DNA from: Flavobacterium agri
Lineage (GTDB): Bacteria > Bacteroidota > Bacteroidia > Flavobacteriales > Flavobacteriaceae
NCBI RefSeq assembly: GCF_013401995.1
Contig: NZ_JACBJI010000006.1
Coordinates: 1 to 64,000, forward strand
Direction: 5' to 3'
DNA length: 64,000 bases
Shown: piece after piece, positions 39,961-47,784 of the stretch
How the letters are laid out: the number at the start of each line of letters is the position of its first letter
Numbering within the stretch: the first letter of the stretch is position 1
Translations under genes and position numbers: made by a program
Notes under the pieces: generated by a model
What the model saw: the letters and a program-made list of their open reading frames with translations, nothing else
What the model was told of the DNA's origin: nothing
Database searches by the model: none

Positions 39961-40407
39961 ATGATCGACTACAAAGCATTTTTAAAAAGTACAATTAATC
40001 CTAATCATGGTATTTCAGAATTCACCTTAGATTCCGAAATATTTCAGTACTATGGATATCTCAATGAAAAAAAAATTGAATCTTTAGAGAAAGAGTACGT
40101 CAATCAGTCTATTCAATATTATGAACTTGAAATATGGGCTAGTCTCCTTCTTTTATTTAACCAGCGAAAACTTTTAAAACATATTATAATAAAGGATAAG
40201 AATATCGTTTTTGAAAATTATTATATAGGAATGACATTTGATGAAGCGATGAGACTTCCCGTATCAGTTTATGACATTAATGATGATGAAGATTCTATTT
40301 TTCATTCCTTGTATAAAGGCATTAAGTTTAATTTGGATTTAAATGTGAAAGATGAACTTTTTATCGGCTCGATAGAAGTTTTTGATTGTGAACATAAAGG
40401 AATGTGA
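39961..40407 (+). CDS. Probable immunity protein for the 39015-39956 tip
   Basis: A 148-residue cytoplasmic-type protein from ATG 39961; upstream codons in frame lie inside the toxin gene. It is acidic, without signal peptide: MIDYKAFLKSTINPNHGISE, FTLDSEIFQYYGYLNEKKIE, YYELEIWASLLLLFNQRKLL, FENYYIGMTFDEAMRLPVSV. The last stretch resembles small immunity-type proteins. The position, 4 bases after the toxin tip, and the AT-rich composition support the role. The family was not recognised. Confidence 0.65.
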   Translation: MIDYKAFLKSTINPNHGISEFTLDSEIFQYYGYLNEKKIESLEKEYVNQSIQYYELEIWASLLLLFNQRKLLKHIIIKDKNIVFENYYIGMTFDEAMRLPVSVYDINDDEDSIFHSLYKGIKFNLDLNVKDELFIGSIEVFDCEHKGM

Positions 40408-40516
40408 CTAATAATGGCATTAGGAGATTTAAGGCTTTGTTTGCAATTATCCGATAAATTACACTGACTGTCTTTCTATTTTTACACCTCTCACGAACGT
40501 TTGGTTCGCTATAACC

Positions 40517-41605
40517 TTGACCGGTTGGATCTCGTCGAACGGCAACGAAGTCGGACAAGCTTCGGCCAACATCATGATCTTTCCGAACGGCTTGCTTTCG
40601 AAAGGCAATTCACCTTATTACTTCTTCTCGGACCATTTGGGCAGCAGCAGCTACATCGTCAACGCCGCGGGCAACGTCTCCCAGCATATGGAATACCTAT
40701 CGTTCGGGGAAACGCTGGCCGAGGAACATTTAAATTCCATAAATTCGCCTTTCAAGTATAACGGCAAGGCGTTCGACGGGGAAACGGGGAATTATTATTA
40801 CGGGGCGAGGTATTACGATCCGAAGCTTTCTATTTGGTTGAGTGTGGATCCGTTGGCGGAGAAGTATGTTGGTTGGTCGCCATACAATTATACTTTAAAC
40901 AACCCGATTCGATTTATAGACCCTGATGGAAGAAGCGTTGATGACCCAATTTATGGCCAAAATTTTTGGGGTGCCTTAAAGCTAATAGGGGATGATGGAA
41001 AAAATGATGGGAAAATTCACATTGTTTACAACAAAGAACAGCAAAAGACTATTGAAAAACAAACAGAAGGAGGTAACAAAGCTATCGATTTATCAAAAAT
41101 TGATAAAGTCACTATCAACGGAGGAAAACATACTATAAATGGGATAGTAGCCTCCACTGACGCACAGGCTAAGGAAACGTCTCCTGGAGCAGGCGATGGC
41201 GGGTTGCATGAAGAGGGTGGCGACACAAGAATTATAAATGGTGACATAACCGTTACACCATGGGTACCTGGTCCTAAAAAAACTGCTGACAAAGGTGGGG
41301 AGATACCGCCATTCAATAATGTTGGTTACCCAGAAGTAAATGAACTTTTGGATTATTGGCATGTTCATACAAGTGGTATGTTTAATGTAGGAGAAGATTT
41401 TTTATCTGGCGAAAAATTATTGCGAGGTGCTGCGCCAGGCCCTTCTCCTCGAGATTACACTGAACAAACATATATGATTAATAAAGGATATTCTCCTACA
41501 GCTATACAAGTTGACACTAGAGGTGGAAACATTGTAAACTTCTACAATGGAGGGAATGTGGTGTTTAAGCTACCTTTATATCAATTAAAACAATTAGTAA
41601 AATGA
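40517..41605 (+). CDS. Degenerate orphan Rhs tip with JAMM-like toxin domain
   Basis: Frame of 362 codons from a TTG. Upstream, the match to the 36.6 kb Rhs copy continues in another frame; a 2-base loss at about 40531 shifts it. About 330 bases between NGLL and KGNSPYY of the full copy are missing, so the front is degenerate. The core (SPFKYNGKAFDGETGNYYYG, FIDPDGRS) is intact. The tip ends with YPEVNELLDYWHVHTSGMF and, further on, APGPSPRDYTEQTYMINKGY. A His-x-His followed by Ser-x-x-Asp is the zinc-binding pattern of JAB/JAMM metallopeptidases, with a Glu upstream. I infer a JAMM-like peptidase toxin. The stop overlaps the start of the next gene (ATGA). Confidence 0.7.
   Translation: MTGWISSNGNEVGQASANIMIFPNGLLSKGNSPYYFFSDHLGSSSYIVNAAGNVSQHMEYLSFGETLAEEHLNSINSPFKYNGKAFDGETGNYYYGARYYDPKLSIWLSVDPLAEKYVGWSPYNYTLNNPIRFIDPDGRSVDDPIYGQNFWGALKLIGDDGKNDGKIHIVYNKEQQKTIEKQTEGGNKAIDLSKIDKVTINGGKHTINGIVASTDAQAKETSPGAGDGGLHEEGGDTRIINGDITVTPWVPGPKKTADKGGEIPPFNNVGYPEVNELLDYWHVHTSGMFNVGEDFLSGEKLLRGAAPGPSPRDYTEQTYMINKGYSPTAIQVDTRGGNIVNFYNGGNVVFKLPLYQLKQLVK
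40602..40865 (+). repeat. Rhs core DNA repeat, copy 3
   Basis: Nearly identical to 37018-37275, with the first 125 bases almost without change. It shows recent gene conversion or duplication of the Rhs core. Confidence 0.85.
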
Positions 41606-42060
41606 TTTATAAAATTTTTAAAAGCGTCATCATTATCGGAGCTTTTTTTTCAATGAGTGAAATCTATGCACAAAAACGTGATGTTGAAATTAATTTTTTT
41701 ATCAAGGACAGTCAAGTTTCAAACGTTTTGTATTATTTAGTCGACAATAATCAACACATCAAACTATTGGATTTTAGAAATGGGCAAGTTTCATTCCCAG
41801 ATACAATATCTCGGAATTCCGTTGCTATTATGCTTAAGTACAAGGATCATGAAACTATTTTCCCAATTTATGATTTGTCTTCTGTGAAGAAGATCGACAT
41901 TTATTTTGATAATCGCATTTTTGGGAACACTATCAAAAAAAAATTAAGAATTAATCGTTTTGGAAATCTATTCAGTAAAGAATATTATATTTTATTTTCC
42001 GACTCAGGCGATTTTTTAGTAACATATTCACCAACGAAAAATTACACTTTAGATAAGTGA
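41602..42060 (+). CDS. Secreted protein, probable immunity for the JAMM-like tip
   Basis: A 152-residue protein with a signal peptide (MIYKIFKSVIIIGAFFSMSE, cut after IYA). The mature part is beta-rich (QKRDVEINFFIKDSQVSNVL, HETIFPIYDLSSVKKIDIYF). Its ATG overlaps the TGA of the JAMM-like Rhs tip by four bases, as toxin-immunity pairs often do. A periplasmic antitoxin would be expected if the toxin acts there. The family was not recognised. Confidence 0.65.
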   Translation: MIYKIFKSVIIIGAFFSMSEIYAQKRDVEINFFIKDSQVSNVLYYLVDNNQHIKLLDFRNGQVSFPDTISRNSVAIMLKYKDHETIFPIYDLSSVKKIDIYFDNRIFGNTIKKKLRINRFGNLFSKEYYILFSDSGDFLVTYSPTKNYTLDK

Positions 42061-42271
42061 AATATTGTTAGCACTTTCCTTTAAAATCCGTCATTTACAA
42101 AACACAACCATATCAGGGAAAGGAATTGAGCAATATAATAGAATCGGTGACTGTAAAAATAAGGAGCGGTGGAAAAGCAAATTCCGCATCGACACAAGAG
42201 ACTGATAAGAATCTACATTCCGAAATTCTGACAAAAAATCAGAATTTCAGGATGAATTGAACAGATACAAA

Positions 42272-42733
42272 ATGAAAACACTAATTCTTTCCTTATCCAG
42301 TTCCATATTATTACTTGGCTGCGAATCAAATACAAATAAAACGCCAACAGTTGTACACCAACGTCTTATATATGACTCACTTCACCGCCAAAAAGCATTC
42401 ATAGTGAACTTGGAATCGACAATCGAGTTCAAAACGAACTCCTTAAAACATAGTGATTATGACCAGTTTTTGCTTTTAATTGACAAAGACAGCTTTGCGC
42501 TAAAGCCAGAATATAATGCTGATAAATTTTCAGATAAAAAAAGCATAATCATAAAATATCTATCTCCATTAGGTTTGACATCGGATAGATTTGAAAATCC
42601 ATCTATTTCAGATAAAATTTTAAAGCACAGCCACATCATCATTAAAAAAGGAGGTATCGTTGCGCGAGATTCACTTTACAAATTAGAATCGGTTATAACC
42701 TTGCATCGAACAAGCAACATCAAAACGGAATAG
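42272..42733 (+). CDS. Putative lipoprotein in the Rhs region
   Basis: A 153-residue protein from ATG 42272 with a lipobox (LSLSSSILLLGC, Cys near 17). The mature part is charged and mixed alpha/beta (LIYDSLHRQKAFIVNLESTI, FSDKKSIIIKYLSPLGLTSD). The family was not recognised. The 210 bases upstream lack a gene but stay open for long stretches in two frames, which may be a decayed toxin tip. This gene could then be its surviving immunity gene, by inference. Confidence 0.65.
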   Translation: MKTLILSLSSSILLLGCESNTNKTPTVVHQRLIYDSLHRQKAFIVNLESTIEFKTNSLKHSDYDQFLLLIDKDSFALKPEYNADKFSDKKSIIIKYLSPLGLTSDRFENPSISDKILKHSHIIIKKGGIVARDSLYKLESVITLHRTSNIKTE

Positions 42734-42832
42734 TAAACTTCACGCCTTATTTTTTTGATTTTTACAAAATGGACTATCCTCTTCATTTGGTCCAAAAAAA
42801 AATAAATACGAAGAAAAGATGCACCAGTTACT

Positions 42833-43225
42833 ATGAGATTATCGAATAAATACGTTTTTCTCATCTCTTTCTTTATTCTAATTTCCTGCAATCAACAGAA
42901 CGAAATTGAACGCACGTTGACTTGCAGTAAAAATGAATACTGGAGTTATAAAGATAATCTGGGTGTTTATGGTATCTATTTTCAATTTCACGCTGACGGA
43001 ACGTATGATAAATATAACAGGTATCCGGACGGCTTTGCTTTATTCAACAATGATACGGATGTAATAAGCGTCGAGCGAAATTGGCACATTCAAGGCGATA
43101 CTTTATTGAAGTGGGATTCCATGACCTATAAAATAGAAAAGACATCCCGGTCGCAGATTGTCCTTTCACAAGAGCTTAAAGAGCATCCTAAACGTATCGT
43201 TACGCTTACTAAAATAAAAGACTAA
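42833..43225 (+). CDS. Small lipoprotein in the Rhs region
   Basis: A 130-residue lipoprotein (MRLSNKYVFLISFFILISC, Cys19). The mature part resembles lipocalin-like small proteins: NEYWSYKDNLGVYGIYFQFH, ADGTYDKYNRYPDG, VERNWHIQGDTLLKWDSMTY, IVLSQELKEHPKRIVTLTK. This order (a 'W-x-Y' start, a 'F-x-x-D-G-T' strand, a 'W-x-(I/V)-x-x-D-x-L' strand) is common to many Bacteroidota immunity-like or stress lipoproteins. No function is assigned. Confidence 0.7.
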   Translation: MRLSNKYVFLISFFILISCNQQNEIERTLTCSKNEYWSYKDNLGVYGIYFQFHADGTYDKYNRYPDGFALFNNDTDVISVERNWHIQGDTLLKWDSMTYKIEKTSRSQIVLSQELKEHPKRIVTLTKIKD

Positions 43226-43230
43226 TAGTT

Positions 43231-43672
43231 GTGTATCGGGAGTTTGAAAAAATTGCAATCTTATTTGTCATCTGTCTTACTTTGTCGTGCCAGACGAAAA
43301 ATGAAAGCGTGGGCAGAAATGAATTTCAAAAAAATTCAAAATAAGATATTCGAGAGTATCGCGATAAGGACGGCCATATTGAAAAGATTCTGGAATATGT
43401 CGATGTGTGTGCAAAAATATTTCGTTTCGGTTAGCGAGCCTTGGGACTATGAAAGTGCCAACGGACAAGATATAATCAAGGGGCGCATTCTTGACAAAAA
43501 GAGCAACGATTGTATAGTTTTCGAGAGCGATGACTTTACACAATTTGATGACATTAAAAGCAATATCTTAATTTTGACGCCGTGACACGAAGGATATGAT
43601 TTTTCTAACTTCCAGAATACTTTAATAGCATTTAATGGCGGTATTTACTTCGGGAATACAACAAAGGTTTAA
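43231..43672 (+). pseudogene. Frameshifted lipoprotein remnant
   Basis: Three frames carry successive pieces of one lipoprotein: a signal with Cys (FEKIAILFVICLTLSC then QTKNESVGRNEF), then EYRDKDGHIEKILEYVDVCA, then SEPWDYESANGQDIIKGRIL and FDDIKSNILILTP. An in-frame TGA at about 43583 follows, after which HEGYDFSNFQNTLIAFNGGI continues to a stop at 43672. So at least two frameshifts and one nonsense change have broken the gene. It was probably an immunity-type lipoprotein. A 118-codon frame through the middle exists but is not the original protein. Confidence 0.65.
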
Positions 43673-43830
43673 ACGAAAAAGAGTTACGCGAAAACACAAA
43701 ACTCATAATTATAGGGACCTTAATACGCGAAGAAAATCACTGATTTCAGAGCTAGCAAAGATTATTCACATAAATAGATGATAAAGGAGCAAAAGTCATT
43801 TGGAGTGTCTAAAAGCTTATCAGCAGTAGA

Positions 43831-44316
43831 ATGAAGCATTGTCGCCGAAATAAGGTTTTATTCTTGTTTTCCATCATATCATGCCTCTTCGGTTGCACGA
43901 AAGCGAATGATCAATTATTAAGTCAAAACCTCTACGATAAATTGGTTGAATACCAAACTAAATTCCCAATTCCAAAGGACAACCAAAAAAATCGCATTTA
44001 TATTTATCAAGCTTATTTTTGGAGAGATCATGGCGATACTATTATTGGCCTGCGCAGGTCGTCCGGCGGAATTTTAAAAAACGATGACGGGTATGGCGTT
44101 TATCGTGACCAACGTCTTTTACCAACGGTCATTTATGATGACAAAAACTTGGGCTATAATTTGATCCTCAACAAAATAAGGAGCAGGGATACCGATAAAT
44201 TCTATTGGACTAAAGGAAGTCAGCCCGAAAGCTCTCCTCCCATTTTCAATTACCAACTGAAAAACAATGAACTGCGTTTGATGAGAATCGACACCATATG
44301 GTCGCGATGGGATTGA
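43831..44316 (+). CDS. Putative lipoprotein in the Rhs region
   Basis: A 161-residue lipoprotein (VLFLFSIISCLFGC, Cys22 followed by Thr-Lys-Ala). The mature part is rich in Tyr, Arg and Asp (IYIYQAYFWRDHGDTIIGLR, VYRDQRLLPTVIYDDKNLGY, SPPIFNYQLKNNELRLMRID). The repeated 'I-x-x-Y' and 'D-T-I' phrases resemble small immunity-type lipoproteins. The family is unknown and no toxin gene is next to it. It belongs to the row of AT-rich lipoprotein genes left after the Rhs tips. Confidence 0.65.
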   Translation: MKHCRRNKVLFLFSIISCLFGCTKANDQLLSQNLYDKLVEYQTKFPIPKDNQKNRIYIYQAYFWRDHGDTIIGLRRSSGGILKNDDGYGVYRDQRLLPTVIYDDKNLGYNLILNKIRSRDTDKFYWTKGSQPESSPPIFNYQLKNNELRLMRIDTIWSRWD

Positions 44317-44483
44317 GAGTCCTATGAAATGTTTCATAGATTGGAAGTCGAGTCTATCTTTAACGAGAAGACTTTTTTGAATTGAACTCGGAAGAGCTTA
44401 CATATAAAAACGCAAATCTTCTCTTTTCTGTGTCAAAGTATAAATTATTGGTCTGCCCCATTCCGGATTACATTCTTAGAAAA

Positions 44484-45332
44484 ATGAAAAATATAGTTAT
44501 TTTAATTGGAGTATTCTATATGACCGCTTCCTGCGCTAGAGATGCACAAGGTTTTGAGTTCGAAAATTTTCAGAACACTCCAATATGGGCTTTGGCAAAA
44601 GCAGTCAAGGAAAACGATGTTGAATCTATAAGAAAGTTCGCGAAACAGGAAAAAATCAATATAGATTATAAAGAGCCCAAGTATAACCAAACATTACTGG
44701 CTTTGGCTATCGTCAACCAAAAGAAAGAAGCATTTGTCGAATTATTGAAGGCGGACGCTAATCCAAATATCTTATTGGGAAGCACGATGGACTCGAGTCC
44801 ATTAACGGAAGCTATTATCCATCAATCCAACTGCGACTTATTTTACATAGAAACTTTATTGCGTTTCGGTGCGGATCCGAATTTAAAGATCGCACCAAAA
44901 AGTGTGGGGTATTTCTCTAATGGCTACCCTCTTCTAACTGCGTGCAGTCACAATATCACAGAATCAGGTTCAAATTGCCTTGATGCAATCAAATTATTAG
45001 TTCGGTATGGTGCAGATATCAACTGCTGTAATCCAGTACCAGAAAATAAGGGATTATGCGAAGGTGTCCTTTATTTTTGTCTGTCATCACAGAACATGGA
45101 AGCTTTACGCTATTTCGTCGTTGATCAGAAAATAAAGATTCCTGACGTTGTTTATATTACCGGTTCAATCGATTTTGCCTCTCGGGAGAAATATAGCTTA
45201 AGTGAAATTTTGAATACGGAAGATTTTGAATTTGAAGATTTTCAGGATGAATTGGGACAACATACATTTACAAACGACAGAAAAAATAAAAATGAAATCG
45301 TACTTTATTTGAAACGGACAGGACAGCATTAA
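44484..45332 (+). CDS. Ankyrin-repeat lipoprotein (second copy)
   Basis: A 282-residue lipoprotein from ATG 44484; the frame stays open to a TTG at 44382. Signal IVILIGVFYMTASC. The mature start FENFQNTPIWALAKAVKEND parallels FENTPVKNLALAVQREDI of the 38014-38883 product, so the two are homologous. Ankyrin repeats at about 70-200 include LLALAIVNQKKEAFVELLKA, DANPNILLGS, LLRFGADPNL and LLVRYGADINCCNP. It is probably an immunity protein against a lipase-type toxin, but no lipase tip is adjacent. It may protect against tips carried by rivals or lost here. Confidence 0.78.
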   Translation: MKNIVILIGVFYMTASCARDAQGFEFENFQNTPIWALAKAVKENDVESIRKFAKQEKINIDYKEPKYNQTLLALAIVNQKKEAFVELLKADANPNILLGSTMDSSPLTEAIIHQSNCDLFYIETLLRFGADPNLKIAPKSVGYFSNGYPLLTACSHNITESGSNCLDAIKLLVRYGADINCCNPVPENKGLCEGVLYFCLSSQNMEALRYFVVDQKIKIPDVVYITGSIDFASREKYSLSEILNTEDFEFEDFQDELGQHTFTNDRKNKNEIVLYLKRTGQH

Positions 45333-45386
45333 AGCTTTTTTCTTTTTTTAGTCAAGTCACCTCTTACAAATGAATGTGCAAGGCTT

Positions 45387-45718
45387 ATGGCGAGCGAGAA
45401 GATGAGGGATTATTTGTATCGGGACTTATCGGCGTTGAAAGACGGGGTTTTCCAGAACGAACGACCGTTGTTGCAGTGGACCGCTCCGAAGGTCGCTTTG
45501 GTGGAATTGCTTTACGCTTTGCATACGGAAGGCGTGTTCAACAACGGGAGGGCGACACTTCATGAAATAGCGGGATTTATGGAAACGGCTTTCAAGATTG
45601 AATTAGGACAGTATCATCGGGTGTTCTTTGAGATACGGGCGAGAAAGAATGACCGGACGCGGTTTTGAAAACGCTGGGGTTTGGTTTGGAAAACGGGATG
45701 GATGAGGCGGATAATTAG
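45387..45718 (+). pseudogene. RteC C-terminal fragment, frameshifted
   Basis: Matches the C-terminal third of the RteC protein of 8946-9785: LLQWTAPKVALVELLYALHT, GVFNNGRATLHEIAGFMETA, LGQYHRVFFEIRARKNDRTR. A one-base loss in a T-run at about 45664 brings in a stop. In the next frame the expected end LKTLGFGLENGMDEADN follows and stops at about 45718. The N-terminal two thirds are missing. It is a remnant, perhaps of an element that brought in the Rhs tip region. Confidence 0.7.
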
Positions 45719-45835
45719 TTAAACAATGCGACTTGATATTACTGCGGGGTAGCTATCCGAAGGTCAAATTGATTCTGCGCACGCACGTATCTTGTTATCT
45801 TGTCCGTAGAAAGCTGACGGCCCTGCGAATACGTA

Positions 45836-46429
45836 TCAGGGTTTGATGACCTGACCCGTAACCCGGCCGAAAATGCTTTTGCGGAAGCCGTATTCGAGTT
45901 GCTTCATAGTGGTAGGCACCTCTCCGGGGAAAAAAGGGAAGTATTGGGGAGAGTCCTCTATTACCGTAGGGCTTACCGCATTAATGCGAACACCATCCGT
46001 CAATTCTATAGAGGCTGCCCTGACGAAACCATCAATCGCCCCGTTTGCTGCCGAAGCATTGGCAAAGTTAACCTGCGGTTCATGTGTAAGGGCACCGCTT
46101 ATCAATGTAAAGGAACCTTTCGGATTGATGTATTTTTGGCCGATCAGTACGAGGTTGACCTGTCCCATCATTTTTCCTTCTACACCTTGTCGGAAGGTTT
46201 GGTCATTCAATTTTTCCCAAGGCCCGACAAAGGTGGGACCGGCAGTGGAAATAAGTGCGTCAAAAGGTCCGACTGCGCGAAACATGTTCCCAATGGATTC
46301 CGTCGAGTAAATGTCGGTATCGATATCCGCTCCTGTTCTCGCTACCCTTACGATTTCGTGCTCTTTACCCAGTACGTCGGACAAATATTTTCCCATGGTA
46401 CCCGTGGCACCGACAATGATGATTTTCAT
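45836..46429 (-). CDS. Short-chain dehydrogenase-like protein lacking the Tyr
   Basis: A 197-residue Rossmann protein: MKIIIVGATGTMGKYLSDVL is the nucleotide-binding start, then STAGPTFVGPWEKLNDQTFR, LISGALTHEPQVNFANASAA, VRINAVSPTVIEDSPQY. It belongs to the short SDR group with a GATGxxG motif and a terse C-terminus. The usual Tyr-x-x-x-Lys catalytic pair is absent (ANASAANGAIDGF in its place), so it may bind NADP without classical dehydrogenase chemistry. It is last in a leftward operon, 12 bases after the flavoprotein gene. Confidence 0.82.
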   Translation of the reverse strand: MKIIIVGATGTMGKYLSDVLGKEHEIVRVARTGADIDTDIYSTESIGNMFRAVGPFDALISTAGPTFVGPWEKLNDQTFRQGVEGKMMGQVNLVLIGQKYINPKGSFTLISGALTHEPQVNFANASAANGAIDGFVRAASIELTDGVRINAVSPTVIEDSPQYFPFFPGEVPTTMKQLEYGFRKSIFGRVTGQVIKP

Positions 46430-46441
46430 GTGTTTAACTGT

Positions 46442-47470
46442 TTAATTGTTATTATCCTTGAAAGCTTCGAGGATCATTTTCTTACTTGCCGAAATGCCAG
46501 CGACGGTACCGGAGGCTACCGCGTTAGCCACCGTCCTCATCCTTGAGGTGCTGTCGCCTGAAGCGAATATGCCTTGGATACTGGTTTCCTGGAAAGCGTC
46601 GACTTTTAGATAGCCTTCGTCTGTAAGCGCACATCCCAGTTTTTCCGGAAGCTTGCTGTGTTGTTCGAAAGGTCGGGGGGAATAGATTACCTCGACCGAT
46701 GTAGAGGAACTGTCTTTGAAATGAATTGCAGACACACGGCCTTCATTATGTTCAAGCCTTGCAATTTCTTTTTCTACGACGGGAATTCCATGTTGGAGCA
46801 ACTGTTGCCGTTGGATTGCGGTCAATTTCGAGAAACCGTTAGTATACAAGGTAATGTCTTTCGTCCAATTGAAAATCAAGCGGGTGAAATCGAAGGCCGT
46901 ATCCCCGTCGCCGAATATGGCGGTCTTTTGGTTCTTAACCTCGAACCCATGGCAATACGGGCAGTGCAATACCGAAATGCCCCAACATTCCGAAAAGCCC
47001 TCTATGTCTGGGAACATGTCGCGTATTCCTGTGGCGAAAATCAATTGCCCGGCTTTGAAGATCTTTTTATCGGCATACACCAAAAAACCGCCATCCGTTT
47101 TCATGACATCGGTAGCAAGAGCCGGGAAGAAGACGACATTGGTGTATTCCAGTACCTGATTCCTCGCTTTTGATGCAATATCGGCCGGAGTGACGCCGTC
47201 TTGGGTAAGGAAATTGTGCGAAAAGGGTGTCTGCGCGTTGCAAGGTTTGCCTGAATCTATTACCAGCACTTTTTTCAATGCCCTAGCAAGTGCCATGGCA
47301 GCGGCAAGTCCTGAGTAGCTGCCACCGACGACGATGGCATCGTATTCTTCTGTATATTCCATTCTTTTATTTTTTGATATCTGACTTAAAGGAAACGGCA
47401 TGGCCGTCATCAGCATCGCTAACGAGCCTTTTTTAACGAAACCGCGCCGGGACATGCATTTCGAACCCAT
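46442..47470 (-). CDS. Thioredoxin-reductase-like flavoprotein with Tat-type signal
   Basis: A 342-residue FAD/NAD(P) oxidoreductase. FAD site: YDAIVVGGSYSGLAAAMALA. Redox-active Cys pair in VLHCPYCHGFEV. NAD(P) site around AIFGDGDTAFDFTRLIF. C-terminal FAD contact: GIFASGDSTSRMRTVANAVA. This is the thioredoxin reductase-like fold. The front MSRRGFVKKGSLAMLMTAMP is a Ser-Arg-Arg-x-Phe twin-arginine type signal, unusual for this normally cytoplasmic family, so export to the periplasm is possible. If the signal is not used, translation could begin at the Met before EYTEEYDAIVV (about 47362). It overlaps the upstream small gene by one base. Confidence 0.85.
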   Translation of the reverse strand: MGSKCMSRRGFVKKGSLAMLMTAMPFPLSQISKNKRMEYTEEYDAIVVGGSYSGLAAAMALARALKKVLVIDSGKPCNAQTPFSHNFLTQDGVTPADIASKARNQVLEYTNVVFFPALATDVMKTDGGFLVYADKKIFKAGQLIFATGIRDMFPDIEGFSECWGISVLHCPYCHGFEVKNQKTAIFGDGDTAFDFTRLIFNWTKDITLYTNGFSKLTAIQRQQLLQHGIPVVEKEIARLEHNEGRVSAIHFKDSSSTSVEVIYSPRPFEQHSKLPEKLGCALTDEGYLKVDAFQETSIQGIFASGDSTSRMRTVANAVASGTVAGISASKKMILEAFKDNNN

Positions 47471-47700
47471 TAACTTTGTTGTTTACGTTGAGCCACACCG
47501 AAACGCACCAAAACCAGGTCGATTACCGGCACTGCGATAAATACCACCCATGGCACAAGCACGATGGTCAAAACAAATGTGCGTTGGTAGAGATCTAAAT
47601 TGGAAAGGGCCTGGCCAAACAAGAAAAGGAACAGGGTGATCGAAGGATAGATGGCCAGCCAAATCTTTAACGAAGCCATAATTTTCATTTTTGTTTTCAT
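47470..47700 (-). CDS. Small two-TM membrane protein
   Basis: A 76-residue protein from ATG 47700; earlier in-frame codons begin with TTG. It contains two membrane helices: IWLAIYPSITLFLFLFGQAL and FVLTIVLVPWVVFIAVPVID, joined by a short polar loop (SNLDLYQRT). The basic C-terminal tail (RFGVAQRKQQS) should be cytoplasmic. This type is frequent next to flavoproteins and AraC regulators in Bacteroidota. Its stop overlaps the start of the flavoprotein gene by one base, so the two are translationally coupled. Function unknown. Confidence 0.7.
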   Translation of the reverse strand: MKTKMKIMASLKIWLAIYPSITLFLFLFGQALSNLDLYQRTFVLTIVLVPWVVFIAVPVIDLVLVRFGVAQRKQQS

Positions 47701-47718
47701 GCGAATCCTCTTTACTAA

Positions 47719-47735
47719 TTGTCCGGACAAAATTA
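47719..47735 (-). promoter_or_regulatory. Promoter box overlapping a palindrome, redox operon
   Basis: On the minus strand TAATTTTG (47735-47728) is a perfect -7 box. It runs into the perfect 12-bp palindrome TTGTCCGGACAA (47730-47719), which would cover the start of transcription, and the ATG follows at 47700. A regulator bound there would block the operon. Confidence 0.5.
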
Positions 47736-47784
47736 GGATGGGCAGAATACCTGAGTGTAGGACAAAAATGCAGTAGAACAGGAC

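Noticed and set aside
42061..42271. Possible toxin-tip remnant before the 42272 lipoprotein
   Set aside because: Two frames stay open for parts of it (one reads GIEQYNRIGDCKNKERW), but no Rhs core or known domain can be shown, so it is not listed as a gene.
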